A stretch of 9,355 bases of DNA from Acidimicrobiales bacterium (lineage in GTDB: Bacteria; Actinomycetota; Acidimicrobiia; Acidimicrobiales; UBA8190): contig JASHZK010000404.1 in NCBI GenBank assembly GCA_030042575.1, positions 1 through 9,355 of the forward strand, read 5' to 3'. Every line of letters begins with the position of its first letter. The stretch's first letter is position 1. Below, one piece after another: positions 1-6,041 of this stretch. The translations under genes were made by a program, and so were the position numbers. Below the pieces are notes generated by a model. That model searched no databases, had not been told where the DNA came from, and saw nothing but the letters and a program-made list of their open reading frames with translations.

Positions 1-624
1 CAAGCGGGCGACCTCCTCGAGGGCGCCTGGCTCCTCGAAGAGGTGCGTCGCTCCCGGAACCACCTCCAAGGCGCTGCGACAGCGCAGCCGCCGCTGGGCG
101 GCCCGGTTGAGCTCGAGTAGAGGGCCGTCGCTCCCGCCCACGATGAGCAGGGTGGGAGCGGTCACCTCGGCCAGGCGGGCCTCGGCCAGATCGGGACGGC
201 CTCCGCGCCAGACGACGGCGGCAATCTCGTCGCCGAGGTCGGCAGCGGCCACCACAGCCGCCGCCGCCCCTGTGCTCGCTCCGAAGAGCCCGAGGGGCAA
301 CCTGGCCACGAGCGGCTGGCCGCGGACATGGGCCAAGGCGGCTTCGAGCCGGTCGGCCAGCAGTGCGACGTCGAACACCAGGCGCCGGTCGCTCGCTTCG
401 GCCTCGGTCAACAGATCGAACAGCAAGGTGGCCAGCCCGGCGCCCTGAAAGACGACGGCCACCTCCCGATTCCTCGGGCTCAGGCGGCTGCTGCCACTGC
501 CGTGGGCGAACACCACCGTGCCCGAGGCGCCGGCTGGAACCACCAGGTTGCCTGGGAGCCGAACGGACCCCGCCGGGATGTCCACCGATCCAGCCACCCC
601 ACCGACAGGATCGGCGATCCCCAT
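1..624 (-). CDS. Alpha/beta hydrolase, dienelactone hydrolase-like (C-terminus off the window)
   Basis: The visible 208 codons show a complete alpha/beta-hydrolase triad. The nucleophile is Ser117 in the elbow LFGASTGAA, the acid is probably Asp166 in IVGGSDGP, and the base is His194 in PGATHLFEEPG. An oxyanion-type segment VVFAHGSGSS lies near residue 40. This pattern matches small dienelactone-hydrolase-family proteins of Actinobacteria, which in some genomes (M. tuberculosis Rv0571c, from memory) are fused to a phosphoribosyltransferase domain; none is visible here. Substrate cannot be read from the sequence. No stop occurs before position 1, but homologues end soon after the motif seen there, so probably only about 10-20 residues are missing. 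The start is uncertain: ATG at 624 is chosen because family similarity begins about 12 residues later; an in-frame GTG at 648 would add eight residues. Neither has a strong Shine-Dalgarno. It follows the GNAT gene by 45 nt and is probably co-transcribed. Confidence 0.85.
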   Translation of the reverse strand, partial: MGIADPVGGVAGSVDIPAGSVRLPGNLVVPAGASGTVVFAHGSGSSRLSPRNREVAVVFQGAGLATLLFDLLTEAEASDRRLVFDVALLADRLEAALAHVRGQPLVARLPLGLFGASTGAAAAVVAAADLGDEIAAVVWRGGRPDLAEARLAEVTAPTLLIVGGSDGPLLELNRAAQRRLRCRSALEVVPGATHLFEEPGALEEVARL

Positions 625-669
625 GGCACCATCATCGCCCTGACTCACCCCGTGCCCGAGACCCAAAGG

Positions 670-1002
670 TCAGGGCCCGGGGACGCCCCTCCAGTCGATG
701 TCGACGCCGGCGGCGGCCTGGGCATGGTGGTGCAACCATCGCCGGGCGAACGGGCACACGGGCACGACCGTCAGGCCGTCGCGACGAGCCCGGTCCAGTG
801 CCGCCTCAACCAGACGTCCTCCGATCCCCCGACCGGCCAGCTCCTCGGGCACGCCCGTGTGGATCAGGGCGAGCCGAGCGCCCTCCAGCTCGTAGACGAG
901 TTCGGCGACGGCGTGGCCCTGACGCAAGACGAAACGGCTCTCGTCGGGGACGTCGGTCACCGGGGGATCGCCGTCTGCCTCGTCGGGATCACCTTCCGGC
1001 AT
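670..1002 (-). CDS. Small GNAT-family N-acetyltransferase (YjdJ type)
   Basis: This 110-residue protein has the compact single-domain form of the acetyltransferase group related to YjdJ/GCN5-related domain PF14542. Family members are about 90-110 residues and take acetyl from acetyl-CoA; the acceptor is usually unknown. The domain starts at DESRFVLRQG (residue 20) and a beta segment ARLALIHTGV follows at 42-51. The acetyl-CoA pyrophosphate-binding loop is EELAGRGIGGRLVEAAL (53-69), and the typical C-terminal motif VVPVCPFARRWL is at 79-90. ATG at 1002 is preferred over ATG at 1056 because the extra 18 residues are basic/proline-rich and unlike the family, but the 20 residues before the domain are acidic and poorly conserved, so the start is uncertain. 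It lies divergent from the thioesterase gene and 45 nt ahead of the hydrolase, as the likely first gene of that pair. Confidence 0.85.
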   Translation of the reverse strand: MPEGDPDEADGDPPVTDVPDESRFVLRQGHAVAELVYELEGARLALIHTGVPEELAGRGIGGRLVEAALDRARRDGLTVVPVCPFARRWLHHHAQAAAGVDIDWRGVPGP

Positions 1003-1035
1003 CTGGTTCACGCTACCGGGAGGTTGGCGTCGACC

Positions 1036-1049
1036 CGGGCAGATGCCCG
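1036..1049. repeat. Short inverted repeat in divergent intergenic region
   Basis: CGGGC (1036-1040) and GCCCG (1045-1049) are perfect complements around the loop AGAT. The element sits between the GNAT and thioesterase starts, so it could be an operator or a small leader hairpin. Five-base arms are expected by chance in DNA this GC-rich, so the functional claim is weak. Confidence 0.25.
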
Positions 1050-1090
1050 TCGGCATGATCGAGCAAGGCGCAGATACCGTGCGGCGCCGC

Positions 1091-1096
1091 TAGTCT
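1091..1096 (+). promoter_or_regulatory. Putative -10 element for the thioesterase gene
   Basis: TAGTCT keeps the three most conserved -10 positions (T1, A2, T6) and stands in otherwise very GC-rich DNA, 44 nt before the chosen thioesterase start. No good -35 is visible, which is common for actinobacterial promoters. A GTG at 1104 begins seven bases after the element, exactly where a leaderless transcript would start; it opens a 16-codon reading frame that overlaps the thioesterase start (see findings). Confidence 0.35.
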
Positions 1097-1140
1097 CACG
1101 TCGGTGCCCGATTGCCTCGGCGAACGCCTGGAGCAGGTGG

Positions 1141-2022
1141 TTGCCGTTGGGTAGTGCCTTCGCCGAGGACACGGCCGTCCGGCGGATGGCAGACGGGCAG
1201 TATCGGGCCACGCTGTCGGAGGAGTGGAACCTCCGGCCACTCCCCCAGGGTGGAGTCGTCACCGCGGTGGCGCTGCGCGCCATGGCCGCCGAGCTCGCCC
1301 ATCCCGATCAGATCCTGCGGACGCTGCACACCACCTTTGTCGCTCAGGTGGCTCACGGTCCGCTCACCATCGAGGTGGAGACGCTGCGACGAGGCCGCTC
1401 CATGTCGCACATGCGGGCGGAGGTGCGCAACGACGGAGCCTCTCGGGGCCACCTCACCACGGGTGTGTTCGGTGCATCGCGCCGTGGCTTCGATTTCACC
1501 GACCTGGGGCCGCCGCCCGCTCCCCCGCCCCTGCAGTGCCGCTCTTGGCGCGAACCGGTCCCCGGGGACGACATCGGTTTCGAGCCGATGCCCTTTTGGT
1601 CCGAGAAAGTCGAAGGCCGGACCGTTCTCGGCCATGCACCCTGGGACGACTACGAAGCCGAGCGGGCCGAGAGGGTGATGTGGTACCGCTTCGACGACAC
1701 GCCCTTCGGCCATGACGGCAACGTCGATCCCCTGGCCCTCGTGGTACTGCTCGACACCATGCCGGGGGCGGTGGCCGAGAGGATCGGCCAGGTCGGCCCG
1801 GGGGCGCGGCGCAACTGGTTCGCCCCCAGCGTCGACCTCACCGTGCACCTCCTCGACGTGTGCCGCTCGCCCTGGCTACTGGCCCACAACCGGGCCCGCC
1901 ACGCCGGCGACGGCTATGCCTCCGCCGACATGGCCCTGTGGGACTGCGGTCCTGAAGGAGACGAGGAGCCCCGCCTGGTGGCCTACGCCACGCAGGTCTT
2001 CCTGTTCCGATTCGGGGACTGA
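1141..2022 (+). CDS. Acyl-CoA thioesterase family protein (double hotdog)
   Basis: This 293-residue protein matches the thioesterase-like superfamily (4HBT_3, TesB-like) in length and layout, with two hotdog folds in tandem. The N-terminal fold shows AEDTAVRRMADGQYRATL (8-25), WNLRPLPQGGVVTAVALRAM (29-48) and HTTFVAQVAHGPLTIEVETL (63-82). The second fold shows DPLALVVLLDTMPGAV (196-211), WFAPSVDLTVHLL (226-238), the aspartate-containing GDGYASADMALWD (257-269) and a final LVAYATQVFLFR (279-290). Such enzymes hydrolyse acyl-CoA thioesters in the cytosol; chain-length preference is unknown. TTG at 1141 is chosen because it has a GGAG (1130-1133) seven bases upstream and because the family usually begins just before the FAEDTAV motif. 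TTG at 1147 and ATG at 1186 are alternatives. The frame stays open far upstream, but that stretch is antisense to the GNAT and hydrolase genes and has no family similarity. It converges on ogt with a 26-nt gap. Confidence 0.85.
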   Translation: MPLGSAFAEDTAVRRMADGQYRATLSEEWNLRPLPQGGVVTAVALRAMAAELAHPDQILRTLHTTFVAQVAHGPLTIEVETLRRGRSMSHMRAEVRNDGASRGHLTTGVFGASRRGFDFTDLGPPPAPPPLQCRSWREPVPGDDIGFEPMPFWSEKVEGRTVLGHAPWDDYEAERAERVMWYRFDDTPFGHDGNVDPLALVVLLDTMPGAVAERIGQVGPGARRNWFAPSVDLTVHLLDVCRSPWLLAHNRARHAGDGYASADMALWDCGPEGDEEPRLVAYATQVFLFRFGD

Positions 2023-2048
2023 GGGCACTGCCGGGTTCCTGACGAGGA

Positions 2049-2546
2049 TCAGTCGGCCTCGATCCCCTCCAGGTCGAGCAGGTGTCGCTTCATGGCCAGC
2101 CCACCCCCGTAGCCGCCGATCCTGCCTCCGCTGGCCAGGACCCGGTGACAGGGCAGGACGATGGGGATGGGGTTGGCGCCGTTGGCCTGCCCCACGGCTC
2201 GAAAAGCGCGCGGCCGTCCCACCATGGCGGCCAACTCGGCGTAGCTGACGGTGCTGCCATATGGGATGTCGGCCAAGGCCTCCCACACCTCGCATTGGAA
2301 AGTCGTGCCCGACAGCGCCATCGGCAGATCGAAGGCCCGGCGCCGGCCTTCGAAGTACTCGCTCAACTGCTGCAAGGCCCCGGCCATGACCGTGCCGGCC
2401 TCGAGGGTATCGGGCCTCCGGGGAGGGGCCCACCCCGGCAGCCAGATGTGGGTGAGAGCGGTGTCGGTGGCCTCGAGCACGAGAGGACCGATGGGGCTTT
2501 CCAACATCGCTGTGGTGACGGACGGATCCATCGTGGTGGCGGTCAT
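2049..2546 (-). CDS. ogt: Methylated-DNA--protein-cysteine S-methyltransferase Ogt
   Basis: A 165-residue O6-alkylguanine-DNA alkyltransferase, which by family knowledge reverses O6-methylguanine by irreversible transfer of the alkyl group to its own cysteine. The active-site motif is IVLPCHRVLASGG, with Cys133 as acceptor. The Asn-containing GQANGANPIP (119-128) and the preceding RAFRAVGQA (DNA-binding helix with the arginine finger) are both intact, as are GGYGGGLAMKRHLLDLE (144-160) and the Phe/Trp segment FQCEVWEALADIPYG (83-97). The length equals that of M. tuberculosis Ogt. It lacks the zinc-binding and AraC parts of E. coli Ada because these are in the upstream gene. Its ATG overlaps the TGA of that gene (ATGA, 2543-2546), so translation is probably coupled, with a purine-rich GAGAG tract just upstream. 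All residues required for activity are present. Confidence 0.97.
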   Translation of the reverse strand: MTATTMDPSVTTAMLESPIGPLVLEATDTALTHIWLPGWAPPRRPDTLEAGTVMAGALQQLSEYFEGRRRAFDLPMALSGTTFQCEVWEALADIPYGSTVSYAELAAMVGRPRAFRAVGQANGANPIPIVLPCHRVLASGGRIGGYGGGLAMKRHLLDLEGIEAD

Positions 2547-4147
2547 GCTGCACTCTCTTTCTCTTTCTTCGGAGTCCCCACAGGTCTGGTGACGGCCGGG
2601 TCGGCGATGGCCCCGACCGGCGGTGCCGACCACAGGTGCATCTGGGCGTAGGCCCGCCACGGCCGCCAGCGTTCGGCGCGTCGGGAGAGGACGGTCGGAT
2701 TCTCGGGCAGTCCCAACCGGGCGGCAGCCCGCCGTGACCCGAGATCGGTGGACAAGAAGGCATCGGGGTCGGCCAAGGCGCGCATGGCGATGTAGTCGGC
2801 CGTCCAGGGGCCGATGCCCGGCAGCGCCAGGAGGGCCCGGGACAGCTCGACGGGCGACATCGAGGCGTCGAGGGACAACGACCCGCTCGAGACGGCCCGA
2901 CAGACGGCCAAGAGGGCTCCCAGGCGCCTGGCCGGGCACCGGGGGCGGTAGCGCCTCCCGGACGAGGGACGCGACAACAGCTCGACCAGCGCACCGGGCG
3001 AGGGGAACACCCGCAGTGCGTCGCTCCCCGTGCCTTCGTCGGACGCGCTCGACGCCGGGAGCGACACCACGTGCTCACCGGCCGCTTCCACGAGGTCGGC
3101 GACAAGAGTGCGCGCCCCCGACAACGAGACCTGCTGACCGAGGACGGCTCGCACCGCCGTCTCGAAGCCGTCGACCGAACCCGGGACGCGCAGCCCCGGC
3201 CGGGCGCGCACCAGGGGAGCGAGAAGGGGGTCCTCGCCCAGGGCCCGGTCCACCGCCTCAGGGTCGGCATCGAGGTTGGCCAGGTGCCGGCAGCGGGCGA
3301 TGGCCGTGTTCAGGTCGCGCAGATCGGTCAAGGTCAAGCGCGCCTCCAGGTACCCGTGGCCGGGAACGAGGTCCACCACCCCCGGACCATGTGGCAGGCG
3401 CAAGCTGCGACAAAATCCGTCGGAGTGCGACCGCTCCAGTCCCCGCACGGCTCGCACCGCCAGGAAGCCGAACAGCTCGTCGGCGGCGAACGGTCGGCGG
3501 TAGGCCAGGCGTACCGTCACCGGCGGTGGACCGGCCGCCTGCCCGTCCCCCGGCGCTCGGGTCGGCCCTTCGGGACGGGCCCCGCTTCGCCCGCTCGAGA
3601 GGCGCAGTTCGCTCGGAGTTCGGGCGAACACAGCTCGAACCGTGTCGTTGAACTGCCGCACGCTGGTGAACCCGGCGGCAAATGCGACCTGAGCCATGGG
3701 CAGCCCCGTGGTCTCGATCAGCACACGGGCCGTCTGGGCCCGCTGAGCCCTGGCCAGGGCCAGGGCCCCGGTGCCCACCTCGGCCATGAGCACCCGGTGC
3801 AGCTGGCGCTCGCCATAGCCGAGCTGCCGGGCCAGGCCCGACACGCCCTGACGGTCGACGATCCCGTCGAAGATGAGCTTCAGGGCCCTGGCCGCCATGT
3901 CGGCCCGTCCCAGCCACTGGGGCGAGCCCGGAGCGGCATCGGGACGGCAGCGCAAGCAGGCACGAAAACCCGCCTGCTGGGCGGCGGCGGATGTGGGGAA
4001 GAACCGCACGTTCTCCCGCTTGGGCGTCAGTGCCGGACAGCTGGGCCGGCAGTAGATGCCGGTCGAGGTGACGGCGGTGAAGAACCAGCCGTCGAAACGG
4101 GGGTCACGGCTCTGGACCGCCCGGTAACAGCGTTCGAAGTCCTCCAC
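2543..4147 (-). CDS. alkA: Ada-type sensor / AraC regulator / AlkA DNA-3-methyladenine glycosylase fusion
   Basis: A 534-residue fusion. Residues 5-75 form the Ada metal-binding domain with four zinc ligands, Cys33, Cys37 (GIYCRPSC) and Cys64, Cys67 (RACLRC). Cys33 corresponds to E. coli Ada Cys38, which accepts methyl groups from DNA phosphotriesters and turns Ada into an activator. Residues 83-183 form an AraC-type double helix-turn-helix. Residues 210-325 are the AlkA N-terminal domain. Residues 325-505 are the HhH-GPD glycosylase with ETAVRAVLGQQVSL (329-342), the hairpin LPGIGPWTADYIAMRAL (442-458), and Asp468 in FLSTDLG, aligned with catalytic Asp238 of E. coli AlkA. It should therefore sense methylation, regulate its own operon and excise 3-methyladenine and related bases. 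The GTG start directly precedes EDFERCYRAVQSRD, matching homologue N-termini; the Shine-Dalgarno is weak. A proline/glycine-rich linker (184-208) separates regulator and enzyme. Same order as Rv1317c-Rv1316c in M. tuberculosis. I found no recognisable Ada box. Confidence 0.95.
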   Translation of the reverse strand: MEDFERCYRAVQSRDPRFDGWFFTAVTSTGIYCRPSCPALTPKRENVRFFPTSAAAQQAGFRACLRCRPDAAPGSPQWLGRADMAARALKLIFDGIVDRQGVSGLARQLGYGERQLHRVLMAEVGTGALALARAQRAQTARVLIETTGLPMAQVAFAAGFTSVRQFNDTVRAVFARTPSELRLSSGRSGARPEGPTRAPGDGQAAGPPPVTVRLAYRRPFAADELFGFLAVRAVRGLERSHSDGFCRSLRLPHGPGVVDLVPGHGYLEARLTLTDLRDLNTAIARCRHLANLDADPEAVDRALGEDPLLAPLVRARPGLRVPGSVDGFETAVRAVLGQQVSLSGARTLVADLVEAAGEHVVSLPASSASDEGTGSDALRVFPSPGALVELLSRPSSGRRYRPRCPARRLGALLAVCRAVSSGSLSLDASMSPVELSRALLALPGIGPWTADYIAMRALADPDAFLSTDLGSRRAAARLGLPENPTVLSRRAERWRPWRAYAQMHLWSAPPVGAIADPAVTRPVGTPKKEKESAA

Positions 4148-4169
4148 CGCCCGTCATGCTGGCACGTCG

Positions 4170-4189
4170 CCCGCCCTCTGTCTGGCGGG
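4170..4189. repeat. Inverted repeat upstream of the ada-alkA start
   Basis: CCCGCC (4170-4175) and GGCGGG (4184-4189) are perfect complements around an 8-nt spacer, 23 nt before the ada-alkA GTG. On the plus strand a three-T run follows, but no plus-strand gene leads into it, so a terminator role is unlikely. On the minus strand it lies in the presumed leader or promoter of the repair operon and could be an operator. Function is inferred from position alone. Confidence 0.35.
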
Positions 4190-4228
4190 TTTCGGACTTG
4201 GTAGTTCTGACCGGGTGAGCAGGCCTAC

Positions 4229-4241
4229 CCCCGCCACGGGG
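4229..4241 (-). terminator. Possible hairpin terminator of the NlpC/P60 gene
   Basis: Directly after the NlpC/P60 stop codon, the transcript would contain CCCCG, a three-base loop and CGGGG, a perfect 5-bp GC hairpin. No U-tract follows, so it is not a canonical intrinsic terminator, although U-less hairpins are proposed to work in some actinobacteria. Chance occurrence is possible. Confidence 0.3.
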
Positions 4242-5447
4242 CTAGGGCTGACCGGCACCCACCAGCCCGTAGGTCCAGATGGGCTGGATCTGGACGACTT
4301 CGCCCGTTTCCGGGGCGTCGATGACGTCGCCGTTGCCCACGTACATGCCCACGTGCTTCACCGAGCTGGTCCCGTCGTCCCAGAAGATCAGGTCACCGGG
4401 TTCCAAGTCGGACATGGCGACATGAGCGATGGCGTCGTACTGCTCCTGGGCGGTACGGGGCAGGTCGACCCCGACCTGGGCCCACGACCACTGGGTGAGC
4501 CCCGAGCAGTCGAAGCCGGGATCGGGCGACCCCTTGGGCGACTCGCCACCCCATACGTAGGGCACACCCAGCTGGCTCTCGGCCGCTTGCACGGCACCGG
4601 CCCCGCCCGCCGACAGGCCCACGCCGGTGGTGCCGGACTGCCCCCCTTGTCCTCCTTGCTGCTGTGCTTCGGATTGTTGCTGTTGCTCCAGCTCTTGCTG
4701 CTGCTGCTGGAAGAGGGCGGAGTCCAGACTCTGCTGGGCCTGCTGTTGCTGAGCCAGCAACGAGGCCACCTGGCCCTGCACCTGCTGGAGCGCCCCTTTT
4801 TGCTGGGCGGCCACCGCTTGGGCCTGTTGGGCGGCGGCATGCGCCCGGTCGGCAACGACCTGCGCTTGGTCCTCGGTGCTCTGGAGCTGGTTCTGCTCGC
4901 TGCTCAACTGGGATTGCTCCTGGTGCAGCGCGTCGACGAGCTCGGTCAGGTTCGCTCCCGCCACGCGCTCGTATTCCTGCGTGGCCACCGCCGCATCGCC
5001 GCCGTCGGCGAAAAGGCTGTCGAAGGAATCGTCGGTGGCTCCGCTCATGTAGCTCTGCAGGGCCTCCTCACGAAGTCGGGCCCAGGTCGCCGCTGTCCTG
5101 GTCTCGGTGGCGACCACCTGGGCCTTGACCGCGGCCAATCGGTCGTCGAGCTCCGTGACCTGCTGCTGGTCCGTCTCGTACTGCTGGGACAAGGCGTCGA
5201 GTCGCTCTCCGTCGGCCTGGAGCTGTTCCTCGATGGCCGCCGCCTGTGCCTGCGCACTCTGGAGCTGGCCATTCACCTGGTTCAGGTCGCTGCGGCTGTC
5301 GGAAACGGGATCGGCGCCGGCACGTGCCGGCAGGACCAGCCACGAGGCCACCACGACAGGGACGAGGAGCGAAGGTAGCCACCGGAGCCCCGACCTTGCC
5401 CCGAGCCAGCGACGCCATGGCGCCGAAGGGGACCCCACGACCCGCAC
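4242..5447 (-). CDS. Secreted coiled-coil NlpC/P60 peptidoglycan endopeptidase (RipA-like)
   Basis: With the GTG start at 5447 the protein has 401 residues. It begins with a Sec signal peptide: basic RRWLGARSGLRW, hydrophobic LPSLLVPVVVASWLVLP and a likely cut after ARAGA (residue 45). Residues about 48-260 are a heptad-rich coiled coil, like the N-terminal helices of RipA and PcsB. A glutamine-rich stretch (about 231-267) and a Gly/Ser linker follow. The catalytic domain (about 284-401) contains QLGVPYVWGG, Cys314 in FDCSGLTQWSW, His365 in KHVGMYVGNG and Asp377 in VIDAPETG. By family knowledge it cleaves peptide stems of peptidoglycan outside the membrane, often during cell separation. The third active-site position is Asp, where many members have His and RipA has Glu. 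The reading frame is open to 5606, but that extension would precede the signal peptide and overlap the divergent gene. No Shine-Dalgarno precedes the GTG; a promoter-like sequence lies just upstream, allowing a very short leader. Confidence 0.92.
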   Translation of the reverse strand: MRVVGSPSAPWRRWLGARSGLRWLPSLLVPVVVASWLVLPARAGADPVSDSRSDLNQVNGQLQSAQAQAAAIEEQLQADGERLDALSQQYETDQQQVTELDDRLAAVKAQVVATETRTAATWARLREEALQSYMSGATDDSFDSLFADGGDAAVATQEYERVAGANLTELVDALHQEQSQLSSEQNQLQSTEDQAQVVADRAHAAAQQAQAVAAQQKGALQQVQGQVASLLAQQQQAQQSLDSALFQQQQQELEQQQQSEAQQQGGQGGQSGTTGVGLSAGGAGAVQAAESQLGVPYVWGGESPKGSPDPGFDCSGLTQWSWAQVGVDLPRTAQEQYDAIAHVAMSDLEPGDLIFWDDGTSSVKHVGMYVGNGDVIDAPETGEVVQIQPIWTYGLVGAGQP

Positions 5448-5456
5448 AATGGGTGA

Positions 5457-5509
5457 ATTGTGTAATCGCTGCCCGGTCGCGTTGCAAGGATACGGCCTCA
5501 AGGGACAAT
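5457..5509. promoter_or_regulatory. Putative bidirectional promoter with shared palindromic -35
   Basis: TTGCAA at 5482-5487 is its own reverse complement and matches four of six -35 consensus positions in both directions. On the plus strand GACAAT (5504-5509) follows after 16 bp. On the minus strand a -10-like TACACA lies at 5464-5459 after 17 bp, or CACAAT at 5462-5457 after 19 bp. The region is notably A/T-richer than its surroundings and separates the NlpC/P60 and SnoaL-like starts. The -10 matches are only moderate, so this remains a prediction. Confidence 0.4.
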
Positions 5510-5549
5510 AGGGCGTTTCCGCGGCAGGTCGTCGGAGCAGGAGAAACCA

Positions 5550-6041
5550 TTGGCCGGAGGGTTGGAGGAGCTGAGCGATATCGAGGCCATCGTGCGTCTG
5601 AAGCACGCCTACTTCCGCCTGCTCGACACCAAGCGCTTCGAGGAGCTCGGCGACCTTCTCACCGAGGACGCCACTTCCGCCTTCGAATCAGGCAAGCTGT
5701 CACACGAGGGGCGGCAGGCCATCGTGGCCTTTTTGGGCCAGGCGCTGGGTCGGCCCGACATCGTCACCGTGCACCACGGACACCATCCGGAGATCGACGT
5801 CACCTCGGCTGGGACGGCCACCGGCACCTGGTATCTCGAAGACCGGGTGATCGTCCACGACCAGAACTTCGAGCTCCACGGCACTGCTCTTTACCGCGAC
5901 GAGTATCGCAAGGAGAACGGACGATGGCGCATCAGCCACACGGGCTACGAGCGCATCTTCGAAGAGCAGCTGCGCCGGGGGAACGAAGTCGTGAAGTTCA
6001 CCACCAGGTTCGCTCCCGACCCGAAAGAGCCGGGCGATTAG
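5550..6041 (+). CDS. SnoaL-like / NTF2-fold family protein
   Basis: This 163-residue protein has the length and pattern of the SnoaL_4 branch of the NTF2 fold (bile-acid 7-alpha-dehydratase-like and related dehydratases, isomerases or hydroxylase subunits). The N-terminal helix IEAIVRLKHAYFRLLDTKRF (11-30) is followed by LGDLLTEDATSAF, the His-rich HHGHHPEIDV (75-84), then WYLEDRV (94-100) and RWRISHTGYERIF (125-137). Tyr21 and Asp26 have the spacing of the Tyr/Asp pair I recall from BaiE, and His75/His76 and Asp98 fall near its other pocket residues; this comparison is from memory. The substrate is unknown, perhaps a steroid or polyketide-like compound. The start is TTG at 5550, supported by GGAG six bases upstream (5540-5543). 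It is divergent from the NlpC gene, and its TAG stop overlaps the TAA of the convergent MDR gene. Confidence 0.85.
   Translation: MAGGLEELSDIEAIVRLKHAYFRLLDTKRFEELGDLLTEDATSAFESGKLSHEGRQAIVAFLGQALGRPDIVTVHHGHHPEIDVTSAGTATGTWYLEDRVIVHDQNFELHGTALYRDEYRKENGRWRISHTGYERIFEEQLRRGNEVVKFTTRFAPDPKEPGD

Noticed and set aside
328..1140. In-frame upstream extension of the thioesterase reading frame (270 codons)
   Set aside because: It runs antisense to the GNAT and hydrolase genes, which have clear motifs, and its product has no family similarity. Thioesterases of this family begin just before the FAEDTAV motif.
2023..2064. GGATC/GATCC inverted repeat near the ogt stop as a bidirectional terminator
   Set aside because: Arms are only five bases, mostly lie inside the ogt coding end, and no T-tract flanks them.
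2935..3005. Possible compensated double frameshift in the AlkA domain (SRPSSGRRYRPRCPARR region)
   Set aside because: Other frames do not restore better similarity, and RCPARRLGALLAV fits the expected position of the family's MPxxRxxAL segment, so it is only sequence divergence.
3071..4204. Long plus-strand open frame across the ada-alkA gene
   Set aside because: No recognisable domain, and it is fully antisense to a gene with all expected Ada and AlkA motifs.
4690..4760. CTG/CAG-rich repeats as a possible repeat array
   Set aside because: These are codon-level repeats of a Gln-rich linker, not spaced direct repeats; no CRISPR-like structure.
4215..5378. Plus-strand Leu-rich reading frame that looks like a membrane protein
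   Set aside because: It is the antisense shadow of the glutamine-rich NlpC/P60 gene; CAG codons read as CTG (Leu) on the other strand.
5448..5606. N-terminal extension of the NlpC/P60 protein by 53 residues
   Set aside because: It would place non-signal sequence before a clear signal peptide and overlap the start of the divergent SnoaL gene.
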